Source: Plantago elongata
Taxonomy: Eukaryota > Streptophyta > Magnoliopsida > Lamiales > Plantaginaceae
Reading direction: 5' to 3'
DNA: 28,004 nucleotides
NCBI GenBank assembly: GCA_036897095.1
Contig: JAYMSP010001879.1
Location: 1-28,004, forward strand
The stretch's first letter is position 1. The number at the start of each line of letters is the position of its first letter. This document shows, piece after piece, positions 10,638 to 19,852 of the stretch. The notes under the pieces are model-generated. The model saw only the letters and a program-made list of their open reading frames with translations. It made no database searches and had not been told where the DNA came from. Position numbers and translations under genes: made by a program.

Positions 10638-10643
10638 AATAAA
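10638..10643 (+). terminator. Polyadenylation signal AATAAA
   Basis: A canonical AATAAA lies about 120 bp after the final stop of the Harbinger-type ORF, preceded by a T-rich stretch. It suits the 3' end of that transcript. Confidence 0.55.
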
Positions 10644-10901
10644 AAGACATCATTTTAAAGAAAATATAGTCGTTATTCGTATCTGTTTGAAAATATAGCC
10701 GATTCGTATCAATATATAATTATTATTTTAATTTAAAATTATTAAAAAGAAAAGGAAAATTAAAAAAAAAATTCGGCGATTGAATTTAATTGGTCGCTAC
10801 AGTACAGATTCTTGCCATGAGCATGCGGCCCCAACACCTCCACACCCACGATCGCCTCTCCGTCCACCACTACAGCGGGCGGTCTCACCTACTGATACTT
10901 A

Positions 10902-11095
10902 TTTTGTTTCACTTTAAGAATAAAACAGTCATTTAGATTAAAACTCAACTTAAGCAGTACTCTCAAAAATCACAAGTCATAACAGATTTGAAACTTACTA
11001 CTATTGTTTGACTTTATTGCAATATATTGTAATATTCATCAACGCTTATGTAAAAATTTGTGAAATGCATGTCCTAACTTAATACTAAATAGACC
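10902..11095. other. Unassigned AT-rich flank
   Basis: I see no ORF, fold or repeat here. Confidence 0.4.
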
Positions 11096-11240
11096 TTGCA
11101 ATCGGATCATTCGAATCGGATCAATTTGGATCGGATCATTTTTGCTCGCTTTTTATTTAGAATCATTTTCAAATCGGATTCGGGTAATGTTCGGATTTGA
11201 ATAATAATCGAGTTTGGATCGTTTCGGGTTATTCAAAAAA
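11096..11240. repeat. GGATC/TCGGATT-rich degenerate repeat
   Basis: Phrases such as AATCGGATCA, TTGGATCGGATCA and AATCGGATTCGGGT recur at short intervals. The composition is like the larger block at 12481-12950, so the two are probably related repeats. Confidence 0.45.
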
Positions 11241-11252
11241 AATATTATTTTA

Positions 11253-11437
11253 TTTTTAAAAATATTTTGAAAGATAAATTATTTGTATTTCTCAAATTTA
11301 AATATTTGTAAGGCAAAAAGAGCGAGCGCCTTATCGCCTTGGCGACACTCTATCGCCCTTCCGTCTTATAAATATTTAAATTAGAAAAATACAAATATCA
11401 ATCAAAAAATACAAATTTGACTTCTAAAATATTTTTA
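11253..11437. repeat. Foldback structure with a GC-rich loop
   Basis: The left arm (11253-11311) reads AAAAATATTTT...TTTGTATTT-CTCAAATTTAAATATTTGTAA. The right arm (about 11365-11437) is its imperfect reverse complement, with a duplicated ACAAATAT-type segment making it about 14 bp longer. The 50-bp loop (about 11312-11364) is much richer in GC and repeats CGCCTTATCGCCTTGGCGA...ATCGCCC phrases. There is no coding potential. It resembles a foldback or MITE-type element, but the class is unknown. Confidence 0.6.
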
Positions 11438-12003
11438 AATTTTTTAAAGAATTATCAATTTTTTACTTTAATATTTTAGAATTTAACGGAATAGATATGT
11501 TAATTTTTTTATTTCATTCTTGTTGTCAAGCATGGCGAAAGCCTGCCTAACCATAGAAAAACCCTACTTTATTATTGTTGAAAGTCTCTTTGTTCTAACT
11601 TCTAACTTGTGAGAAACTTCTCCAATTAGAGTCTTTTTACTTTGAGTTTGAATTGACAAAGAACATGAGGATGTAATTAGTTTGTTATATGCAATATGCT
11701 TCAGGGAAATGTACCAGAATATCATCTCTGTAGTCCTTTTCATTTTAATAATCGTATTTCTTCTTGTATTGTATTTTTTTTGAAGACCTGTTAATGAATA
11801 TAATGTTTCTGTAAGTGAATTATTCAATAGTTTATGAGGAGTTTGAAGTCATATTCAAACAACTGATAGATAATACATAATTATACTTGTAAATGAAGAA
11901 TGTATGCTAATATAACTTAACTGCTTGATGAATTTATAAGCAATTCAATCACACTTACATTTAGAGTACTAAAAGGTAGAAGTTTATCGGATAAACTTTA
12001 AAA
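11438..12003. other. Gene-free AT-rich stretch
   Basis: No gene or distinct repeat was recognised. The minus-strand ORF near 11564-11827 has no family features and AT-driven composition. Confidence 0.4.
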
Positions 12004-12154
12004 GTGCTGATTGGTATAGAATTTAAATGGACGTTTGGATGGATTTTGGTGAAATTGTGTTTGGAATGAAATTGAAATGGGGGTATTTGAAGTGTAATTT
12101 AGGCCTGTTCATCGAGCCAAATGGACCGATTACAATTCCATTCCAACCAGCCCC
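12004..12154 (+). mobile_element. Tourist-like MITE, family 2, copy 1
   Basis: The left end, GTGCTGATTGGTATAGAATT, matches the reverse complement of the right end, GGGGCTGGTTGGAATGGAATT. The GGGNCTGNTTGG-type terminus and TTA/TAA at the edges are typical of Tourist (PIF/Harbinger) MITEs. A related copy in opposite orientation lies at 14605-14708 and a fragment near 26955-26995. Confidence 0.65.
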
Positions 12155-12480
12155 TTAAAAATAAAAAAAAAACATATCATTCATAACATGTTGCAATCAT
12201 TCTAGTTTTATAATAGTAGCATTGGAGATTAATGTGTATGGAATCTTCTTATCGAGGTGAATTCAAAAATATGTTCAAAATATTTTTATAAATAAAATTA
12301 TATGAGATTTTTAAAAGAAATACTTCATGTACAACCAATTTTCCTATAGTACAATAGAAAAATCTAGATTATATACAATAACTTTAGTTTATTCCCTTTA
12401 CATCAACAAGTTATAAAATGTTTATGCATTAAACGGTGACTTCTAGTAATGGAATGCATTGTGATACTAGTGATTTCAAG
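12155..12480. other. Unassigned AT-rich stretch
   Basis: I see nothing beyond low-complexity AT-rich sequence. Confidence 0.4.
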
Positions 12481-12950
12481 TCAAATTTAATTCGGGTCAT
12501 TTCGGATCGTTTGAGTATGCGTCGGATTATTTGGGTCAATTCTTATCGAATGATTCTTGGTCAATTCTAATTCGGGTCATTTCAGACCGGTTGATTTGGG
12601 TCAATTTGGATTCGAGTCAATTCGGATCGGGTCAATTCTAAATTCGGGTGATTTCGGGTCTGGTGGTTTCAGGTCAATTTTAATTTGGGTCATTTTGGAT
12701 CAGGTCGATTTATATCATTCTAACGGGTCGCTCCGGATCGGGTCATTTCGGATACACCAGGTCAATTCGTGTTTCGGATCATTTTCTGGTATGACAATTT
12801 CGGGTCATTTTCGAATTCGGATCGGATCTCGGATCATTTTCAAATTTGACGAACATTATAATTTCAAATATATTTTTAAATTCAAATCGGATTATTTCGA
12901 ATCAAAGTTTGAATTTGGATCAAGATTGTCGAATCTAATACTAAAGACAT
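12481..12950 (+). repeat. Degenerate TTCGGGTCA / TCGGATC repeat block
   Basis: A motif of about 10-15 bp resembling TTCGGGTCAATT or TTCGGATCGGGTCA recurs dozens of times with substitutions. The 133-codon plus-strand ORF across 12557-12958 is a by-product of the repeat (Gly, Ser, Ile and Phe cycling) and not a gene. Such tracts are common inside plant transposons; which one is not clear. Confidence 0.6.
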
Positions 12951-13174
12951 CATCATAACAAAACTATTATAGATGTTTCAACAATGCCGAGGAAACTATA
13001 AACTAGGTTTCAATAAGTTATCTAAAATCTCAACTTGCAAGATTGGCTGACAACTCGTTAAAAATGAGAGTAACATCATCGCATATTCCCATTATTGTAA
13101 GGGGAATAGTAATAAACATTAATCGCATGTTCAAACTTTACGAATACATCATGTTATATTTATTTTAACTTCAA
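12951..13174. other. Unassigned stretch
   Basis: No gene or repeat was recognised. Confidence 0.35.
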
Positions 13175-13499
13175 TCCCTCCATTTCCGTTTCCCAAAAAA
13201 TGAAATGTTTAAAAAAAAAAAATATTTTTTTAGAAATTATATAGTATGTGGTTAAGAATGAGTTTGAAATAGAAAAATACATGAAGCTCCAATAATATGT
13301 GATAGAAAATGAGTTGTATTGTAGGATTATTATTAAAAATGAAAAAATATTTTACTTTTAACAGAATATTCAAATGGAAGTATATTTTATTTGTAATGAC
13401 ACGCAAAGTATATTTTATAACTTTTGAGTACGTCACAATTTATTCGGTACAAATTCGAATGGTGTCCACGTTGGTTTCCAACAAATTGAAATGAAGGGA
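13175..13499. mobile_element. Stowaway-like MITE
   Basis: TCCCTCCATTTC (13175-13186) is inverted at the right end as GAAATGAAGGGA (13488-13499), with 11 of 12 bases matching. The TCCCTCC terminus suits Stowaway elements. The interior is AT-rich without an ORF of merit. The outermost bases and TA target duplication are not clearly preserved. It abuts the duplicated P450 5' fragment. Confidence 0.5.
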
Positions 13500-13500
13500 C

Positions 13501-13710
13501 AAAATCCCAAACCACCATGGCAATAAGACATATTAAAAAAAATCCTAATTTGAACAACAATTCACCAAAAAAGAATGCTGATCGATCTCCTTCTTCCTTA
13601 TCTCATTGTCACCATCTCCATCATCCACTTCACCAAAAAATGGCTCTTCCCTAAAAAACCCAACAAAAACCTCACACCACCACCGCCCAAGCTTCCGGTC
13701 ATCGAAAACC
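13501..13710 (+). pseudogene. Truncated 5' copy of the CYP71-type P450
   Basis: This closely matches 14729-14935, about 70 bp of 5' flank plus the start of the P450 reading frame. The ATG is at 13575-13577 and the frame encodes the membrane anchor and proline-rich hinge (MLIDLLLPYLIVTISIIHFT onward, then a PPPPKLPVI stretch), about 44 residues. Homology stops abruptly at 13710, where unrelated sequence beginning AGAGGCGGTGCTAAGTGTG starts. Haem-binding and all catalytic parts are missing, so it cannot make an enzyme. It is a partial tandem duplicate of the gene 1.2 kb downstream. Confidence 0.85.
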
Positions 13711-14604
13711 AGAGGCGGTGCTAAGTGTGAGCAGGTAGGGCTTAAGCACCACCCATTCTCTAATTTTATTTTTTTTAAAAACTTATGTATCTTTATTATT
13801 TTTTTAAAGGTACACCTATCCATATTTTATTATATTAAACCACTAGAATTAATGTCACACACCGCGTGTGAAGCCTGTGTATTCTGATCTTATTTTATGG
13901 TTTGATTAGTTATATTTGATTTGACTTTATACAATTATATTAATATTTATATAAATTTATTATTAATTGTTAACATGATTGAAATGTAGAATACGTTGAA
14001 GATAAACATTATATTGTAAAATATATCGTTCTCAATTGCAATTAAAAAATTAACATTTACATATTTCCTATTTAAAATAACAACATATATTTGGGGAGGG
14101 GGGGAGTATTCCATAATTACGTGCCCAACACGAGTAGTTTGTGGAATTGTATTTTCACAATGACAACAATTATATGTGAGGAGTTGAAGTTCTATGTTGA
14201 TTAGAAAAAGAAGAAAGATGACAATCAATACCCATTTTTATTGAAATTCTATGTTAATTAATAATTAGAAAAAGGAAGAAAGAAAATCAATACTCATTTA
14301 GTCTTTAAACTTGTATCTCATCATACACGTACATGGGATGGTCATGTTATGGGCTACTTGTTTATTTTTAAATAGAATGAAGAAGAAAGTTTAAATTTCA
14401 TTAACCAAACTGGAGTATGAGAAATCAGTTTAACATTTTCAAATAGAATCAGAAAGAAAGTTGAATATGAGATAGGTACATGTAGAGTATCATAATATCA
14501 AAAAGCTATTGTGATGCAGATTGTCAAAAATCAATATAAGAAGCAAAATAAATGAGGGGTCTATAATTCAAAATTCTCAAAATTCATTATTAGCCTACCT
14601 GCTT
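13711..14604. other. Probable transposon remnant and unassigned AT-rich sequence
   Basis: The junction sequence AGAGGCGGTGCTAAG...GTAGGGCTTAAGCACCACCC resembles a terminus (GAGGCGGAGC...GGGCTTAAGCCC) seen in many plant repeats; its class is uncertain. The remainder is AT-rich, with a G-run at 14094-14107, and has no supported gene. Confidence 0.4.
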
Positions 14605-14708
14605 AAGGGCTTGTCTGTTAATCGTTCCATCTGACTCGATAAACAGTGGATTAAAATACACTTCAAATACATTCAAATGTTCGTTCAAATTCTACACCAA
14701 TCGGGCCT
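14605..14708 (-). mobile_element. Tourist-like MITE, family 2, copy 2
   Basis: Read on the minus strand this matches the element at 12004-12154: CCGATTGGTGTAGAATTTGAA, then TATTTGAAGTGTATTTTAATCC, CATCGAGTC-like and GATTAACAGACAAGCCC phrases. It is shorter because an internal segment is absent. It ends about 90 bp upstream of the P450 start codon, so it may supply promoter sequence. Confidence 0.6.
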
Positions 14709-14800
14709 CAGTTATTAAAATTCCCGGAAAAACTCAAACCACCGGTGCAATAAGATAAACTAAAAGAATCCTAATTTGAACAACAATTCACGAAAAAGGA

Positions 14801-16744
14801 ATGCTGATCAGTCTCCTCCTACCTTATCTCATTGTCACAATCTCCATCATCCATTTCACCAAAAAATGGCTCTTCACTCAAAAACCCAACAAAAACCTTC
14901 CACCATCACCTCCCAAGCTTCCGATCATCGGAAACCTCCACCAATTGGGCTCACACCCTCACAAAACCTTCCACTCTCTCTCCCAACACTATGGCCCTCT
15001 CATGCTCCTCCACCTAGCCAATGTACCTCTTCTCATCGTCTCATCACCTCAAGCAGCTCAACAAATCTTGAAATCCCATGATCCCATTTTCTCCAACAGG
15101 CCCAAATCCATCGTTGCAGATGGAATCTACAGTTGCAAAGACATCGCCTTTTCTCCCTACGGTGATTACTGGAGGCAGATGAAGAGCATTTGCGTCAATC
15201 AGCTTTTGAGCAATAAAAAGGTCCAATCTTTTGGGAGAATTCGTGAAGAAGAAGTTGCCCTCATGATCCAAAAAGTCAGGAGAGTTTCTGCTGGTGGAAA
15301 TGTGGTTAATTTGAGTGAGATTTTTGCTTGTCTGACAAATGATGTGATTTGCAGGGTGGCTTTGGGGAAGAAGTATGGTGATGGAGAAGGGAAGAAGTTT
15401 AAGGATGTGTTGGAGAGGTTAGGTGTGTTGTTGGGGTCTTTTAATGTTGGGGAGTATGTTCCATGGTTGAGATGGGTTGAGTGTTTTAATGGGGTTAGGG
15501 AGAAGATAAAGGGGATTGAGAAAGAGATTGATGAGGTTTTGGATGATGTCGTGAAGGAACATATGGAGCAAGAAGGGGTTCATGGGAGTGATTTTGTGGA
15601 TGTGTTGCTTGGGATTCAGAGAGATGGTGAAGGTGGTTTTGTTCTTGATCTTGATTCCATTAAAGCTCTCATCTTGGTGAGCATGATTCTTCTACATTTT
15701 GGTTTTTATGTTCTTGATCATGTTTCCATTAAAAGGTCTCATCTTGGTGAATTGTGAGCATGATTCTTCGACCTTTTCGTTTATGTTCTTGATCATGTTT
15801 CTATTGAAGGTCTCATCTTGGTGAATGTTGAGCATGATTCTTCTACATTTTGGTTTATGTTATTGACATGGTTTCTTCTCATAACTTGCATTAACACATG
15901 TTAAGAGCTGATAGATCATTCTAATTCAGGATTGAGCATTTTATTAGCAAGATATGTAGTGTGTTCAGTTCAACTACTCTGATAATTTATATTTCTTTTT
16001 AGTGTTTGACAAGAGAAAGATGCAACTTTTATGGATTTTTGAGGAGGAATCATGTTGGGAAAATCAGCTTTTCTCTAGTTTTCTTGTACTAGCATTCACA
16101 GTTTCATACTGTTAAACTATCTGGCTGATGTTGGTTCTTTACAGGACATGTTTGCTGCTGGAACTGATACAACATTTACACTCATAGAGTGGACATTGTC
16201 CGAGCTCATAAAGCATGAAAACATGATGGCAAAACTGAAGAATGAACTGAGAAGTGTTGCGGGATCACATTCATTTATAGCTGAAGAGTGTCTAGATAAA
16301 TGCCATTACTTGAAAGCTGTTATCAAAGAGACTTTGCGAATGCACCCTCCACTACCGTTGCTCGTTCCTCACGAATCAATGCGAGATGTCAAAGTATTAG
16401 GCTACGATATTAGTGCAGGCACACGTGTCATGGTGAACGTATGGTCTATCGGGAGAGATCCATCGATATGGGAAGATCCAGACAAGTTCTTGCCGGAGAG
16501 GTTGTTAGACAGTTGTATAGATGTAAAAGGGCATCACTTTCAATTGGTCCCTTTTGGTGCGGGCCGAAGGGGATGCCCCGGTACTGCTTTCGCAATGGAG
16601 ATAGTTGAACTTACAGTTGCCAATGTAGTACTCAGCTTCGAATTCTCACTGCCGGGTGGGGTAAGTAGAAAGGAACTGGACATGAGTGAGGGTGATGGAT
16701 TAACAGTTCATAGGAAATTTCCTCTTTCTGTCCTTGTTAGCTAG
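14801..16744 (+). CDS. Cytochrome P450, CYP71 clan (two exons)
   Basis: ER-anchored haem-thiolate monooxygenase, using O2 and electrons from cytochrome P450 reductase. Exon 1 is 14801-15676 and exon 2 is 16145-16744; the intron (15677-16144, phase 0, GTGAGC donor, TACAG acceptor) sits just before the I helix, the usual place in CYP71 genes. The protein is 491 aa. Residues 2-19 form the membrane anchor and PPSPPKLP (34-41) the hinge. The C-helix has YWRQMK (123-128), the I-helix AAGTDTT (296-302), and the K-helix ETLR (354-357). The PERF motif reads PERL (409-412), and the haem loop is FGAGRRGCPG (430-439) with ligand Cys437. All key parts are present and the frame is open. The subfamily and substrate (terpenoid, phenylpropanoid or other) cannot be assigned. 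The neighbours are its own truncated copy upstream and a convergent SMP gene 178 bp downstream. Confidence 0.93.
15641..15863 (+). repeat. Tandem triplication across the P450 exon 1 splice donor
   Basis: Three diverged units start with GTTCTTGATC at 15641, 15710 and 15785 (69, 75 and about 78 bp). Each contains CTCATCTTGGTGA and a TGATTCTTC...TTTTGGTTTATG-type tail. Unit 1 spans the last 36 bases of exon 1 and the true donor at 15677. Units 2 and 3 lie in the intron and repeat the donor-like TTGGTGA context. Confidence 0.85.
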
Positions 16745-16922
16745 GTTTTGTATCTTTCAGTTTCCCACTCTCACTTGATGTAATATGAACTGATACTATA
16801 TGACTGCAAATACACCAAGGCAAGCCACCATTGTACTAATACAGAAGTATCAGATAACATTATTGAAGTATACTACCATTTGACTAGTTCTAGAGACTTG
16901 AGTCACTGTTGTAAAATCTGCC
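16745..16922. other. Convergent intergenic region (P450 and SMP-A 3' ends)
   Basis: Only 178 bp separate the P450 stop from the SMP-A stop, so the 3' UTRs of the two genes must lie here and may overlap. No canonical AATAAA was seen on the plus strand; TAATATGAA near 16783 is a weak candidate. Confidence 0.4.
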
Positions 16923-18128
16923 TCAGGTAGCCCTCTCATTCATCCTGGCTGCCACGGCGATGGAATGTGCCACACCGCCCCTGTACCCTTTCAAGCCCGG
17001 ATCATTTCGCATTTCGGCACTGACAACCCCCTCAGCATCTTCCCGTGTTGCAACCTTATCCGCTGGCAGTTTAGCTGTAGACGCCTGAAATGTAATTGCA
17101 TATATGTTACCGTATAATACACAACTATCTATAAAGTCAAGCCAAATGCTTGTAAGATTTTCCTAATATAAGGTAAATTGTATCCCTTCTACTATGACAC
17201 GCTCACCTAATGTATACATACTAATGTGTCTTGGATTTTTATCTTATTTAGTGGTGAAAACTTACAGATAAAACATCACGAAGCTTGACTTTGTCTGCAT
17301 CTTCCTTCACACTCTGGTTATAGGCTGCTGCAGATTGAGCGCTGGCAGCCGGACCACCAGGAGTAATGAGGCTTGAACCAGTTGCCCTGGCTTCCGCAGC
17401 TTGAATTGCAGCAGCATCACTGAACTCTACAGGTTTGTCTCCAGCTATATGAGCAGAGGCTTCAAGAGCTTCTCCTATGGTTAAGCCTGTCCGAGTAATA
17501 TCCCCTGTTTGATCCGTTTTCGCAACTGGAGTGGGTTGCGAATACTGCCCCACAACCTGCTTATCAAAATATTCACACAAGCAATTAAGCAACTAAATTG
17601 TATAAAACCTTCCTGCCAAATCGAACTTATAGGCTCCGTTTAACAAAACTAATGTTGTAATACTGGGTAAGTGGTTGGAATTAAGTTCTCATTGAGCTAT
17701 ATTTTAACAGAACGTAGCATACATTGATATGTGTAGACAAAGCTAGCTAGCAAACTCACCGAGCTGATAACCTTGTGATAATAATAAGGTATAAGGTTAG
17801 GTACCTGTCCGGCAAGTGACTCAGTGATTATACGGGAACCCCGAATGTCAGTCTCCACGACGGTAACGCCTTCTTTCAGTGCAGCATCCGTTGAGTCACT
17901 GTGGCCGACGAATCCCCTCCTCTCGTTCATCGTTGCTGCAGCCTGCATCACGGCAGCAGGACCGCCTTTCTGCGTCTGGCCGAACACATAGTTCTCGGCA
18001 GCCTGCATCATGGCAGCGTCTTGTGGTGACACAGGCTTCTTAGCCAGTTCTCCAGGCACCGCGAAAACGTCCCCATATTTTATGGGTTCTTGCTGTTCTG
18101 TTGGCCTGGTGGATTGTTCCTGACTCAT
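16923..18128 (-). CDS. Seed maturation protein (SMP/LEA family), gene A
   Basis: Late-embryogenesis-abundant protein of the SMP family (PF04927), a hydrophilic, Ala-rich, largely disordered protein thought to protect seeds during drying. Exons are 17805-18128, 17266-17556 and 16923-17084, all phase 0, with donors GTACCT and GTAAGT and acceptors GCAG and TCAG; the protein is 258 aa. Each exon carries one SMP repeat: GDVFAV...DAAMMQAAENYVFG...GGPAAVMQAAATMNE (19-69), ITIGEA-like to GGPAASAQSAAAYNQ (133-189), and LPADKVATREDAEGV to RGGVAHSIAVAARMNE (211-255). The start MSQEQ matches gene B. The 5' flank bears no likeness to that of gene B and contains an unrelated plus-strand ORF fragment from 18131, so normal seed expression is open to doubt. 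Identity as an SMP protein is secure. Confidence 0.93.
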
Positions 18129-18130
18129 TG

Positions 18131-18348
18131 TTAATCAGGTCGATTGCTATAGGCTATTGCAAAGTTGTTTTGTTAGTTATTGTGCTTCTTGTTCAGCTGT
18201 TTTTGAAAGATCAGATGAGTTTGGCTGGGAAGATGTTGATATGGGATATGAGGGATTTACAAGTTCTGAACATGTGGCAGCTCATTTGGTGAACACCGTG
18301 GGAAGTGGAGATACACGTAGCTCAACATTGCTTGACAGTGTGAGCTAG
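18131..18348 (+). pseudogene. Unrecognised ORF fragment in the SMP-A 5' flank
   Basis: An open frame (alternative start 18157, stop 18346-18348) encodes an acidic, soluble-looking C-terminal piece including RSDEFGWEDVDMGYEGF and SSEHVAAHLVNTVG. It reads like real protein rather than AT-rich noise. I do not recognise the family. It is probably the tail end of a captured gene or transposon inserted immediately upstream of SMP-A; it could also be chance. Confidence 0.35.
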
Positions 18349-18734
18349 ATGACGTTGTACTTGAGCGTTTACTAGTTGTATTGTTGTATCTGAATGTGTA
18401 CTTAAAATAAAATATTATTTTCGTAAAAGAAAAGAGAGAAGGAAGTATAAAAGTTAAAATTTCGATACCTTTATCACATTAATTCTAGAGATAATTCCTA
18501 AGTCAGGATCTTCTATTGGACACCACATAATGGTCAGAATTTGGTCAATGTTCAAAGGCCTTGCAGGATGAATTTTAATGGCCAACTATTAGAACTTTTG
18601 TTACCAATTACCATTCATTTGTACACGAGCACATAGTACTATAATTGTAATTGTTGATAGTGCAAACTTATCCGGCCAAACTAACGTCTCCTCCAACTTA
18701 TCTCTGCTTCATATCAATATTTCTTCTCTCTGAC
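18349..18734. other. Intergenic, no gene seen
   Basis: This lies between the ORF fragment and the LEA_2 pseudogene. It is AT-rich and presumably includes the old promoter of the latter. Confidence 0.4.
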
Positions 18735-19400
18735 ATGGCTTTCATGGACAAACTTGACGAGATTGAGCAACTGAAGCCCTTAGCACCCGGCGGCAGGGTT
18801 ATAAAAGGACACGGTGTGGCATCTGCCGCTCTCTGACACTCAATATGTACCACATTCATACCCGCAATTTTTTTAATTTTGGTAATGATCATGTTACTAT
18901 TCGTATCCACTGCGTGTAAAATTAAGGGTCCTATCATAAAAATGACCTTTATTAGGATCGGAAGTCTACATGTGCTTAACACGGGTGCTAATTCTCACCA
19001 GCATGTGAATTAAATTGCAATAGAGGGTGTTCTATCTATTGAAAACTCCAATATGGCCTCGGTCACGTTCAATAACGCGACAACAGATTTGAGCTATAGA
19101 GAAAATTTTGTAGGCCGGTCGGTGACCCCAAAGGGTGAAGCATTGCCCGGGAAGGCACTGCTAATGAGTGTGCCGTCAATTGATGTTAAGGCGCATAAAC
19201 TTGAGAGAATGCCACGGTATGCTAATGATGTGATGCTAGCTATTGTTCCTTTAGCCACGCATACTAGGCTAGGCGGGGAGGTGAAGATTACGAGTAGTGT
19301 GAAGAAGAGTTTTGTTGCAGATATACATTGCGACTTTCAGGTGAATCTAAAGGAAAGTATTGTCCAATTCAAACGATGTAGCACCAGTATTTCAGCGTAA
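18735..19400 (+). pseudogene. LEA_2 / NDR1-HIN1-like protein, broken by two stops
   Basis: One frame of 222 codons runs from ATG 18735 to TAA 19398-19400 with two internal stops (TGA 18834-18836, TAA 19011-19013). The N-terminus MDKLDEIEQLKPLAPGG is close to the usual start of LEA_2-domain membrane proteins. A hydrophobic membrane segment (FLILVMIMLLFV) follows the first stop. The C-terminal part shows LEA_2 features: ENSNMASVTFNNATTDLSYR, then GKALLMSVPSIDV, and a Cys near each end of the final strand. The family is linked to membranes, stress and defence. The Arg/Cys-rich cytosolic stretch before the membrane helix appears shortened. Both breaks are in frame, so readthrough is conceivable, but a pseudogene is far likelier. 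Confidence 0.8.
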
Positions 19401-19852
19401 AGAACATGTTCATATATACATAGCACATGTACATCTGTCTCTAAGACACCCAAAAGAGTTCGATTTGGAATCTATGCATTAGTGGTCTAAAGCAAGTTTT
19501 ATAAAAATTTGTACATTTAGTGAAACTTTACTCAATGATCTATTATACCCAAAACTCATGCTTACATGAATTGGGTTGTTATTATAGATCTGCTTTTAGT
19601 TGATTGATTTATACTACAATTCAATTCTGTTCCTTTCAGATCACTCATATGATATGAACCGAACCTAACTAGTATCAGCAAGAATGTGAAATTTCTTAAG
19701 CATACTATTCGGATTTATAATATGCACACAAAATATTCAACAAGGTAGTTAGCACTTAGCATTACCTGAAGTAGCTACAAAAGATGGACACATTCTGAAC
19801 ATACTTCATACTAGCTCCCTATATACTAGAACTATATTAGGTCATACAGTGT
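19401..19852. other. Intergenic, no gene seen
   Basis: AT-rich sequence between the pseudogene and the 3' end of SMP-B. It must contain the SMP-B 3' UTR. No repeat was recognised. Confidence 0.4.

Larger units (their letters stand above)
9055..10901 (+). mobile_element. Decayed PIF/Harbinger-type element (ORF1 only)
   Basis: The element carries a broken Myb-like/NAM-associated ORF with its own TATA box and polyadenylation signal, but no DDE transposase. The left end begins next to TTA (9052-9054) with TACCGCACACTATGGACGG. The right part, read on the minus strand, contains ACCGCCCGCTGTAGTGGTGGACGG (its complement ends near 10883), an imperfect match. A TTA occurs at 10899-10901. The exact right end and target duplication are uncertain; the true end may be nearer 10884. 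The family assignment rests mainly on the ORF. Confidence 0.6.

Noticed and set aside
12557-12958. 133-codon plus-strand ORF
   Set aside because: Its composition is produced by the degenerate GGGTCA repeat. It has no protein-like domain.
14776-15081. Plus-strand 101-codon ORF overlapping the P450 start
   Set aside because: It is an out-of-frame shadow of P450 exon 1, rich in Ser, Pro and His, with no family features.
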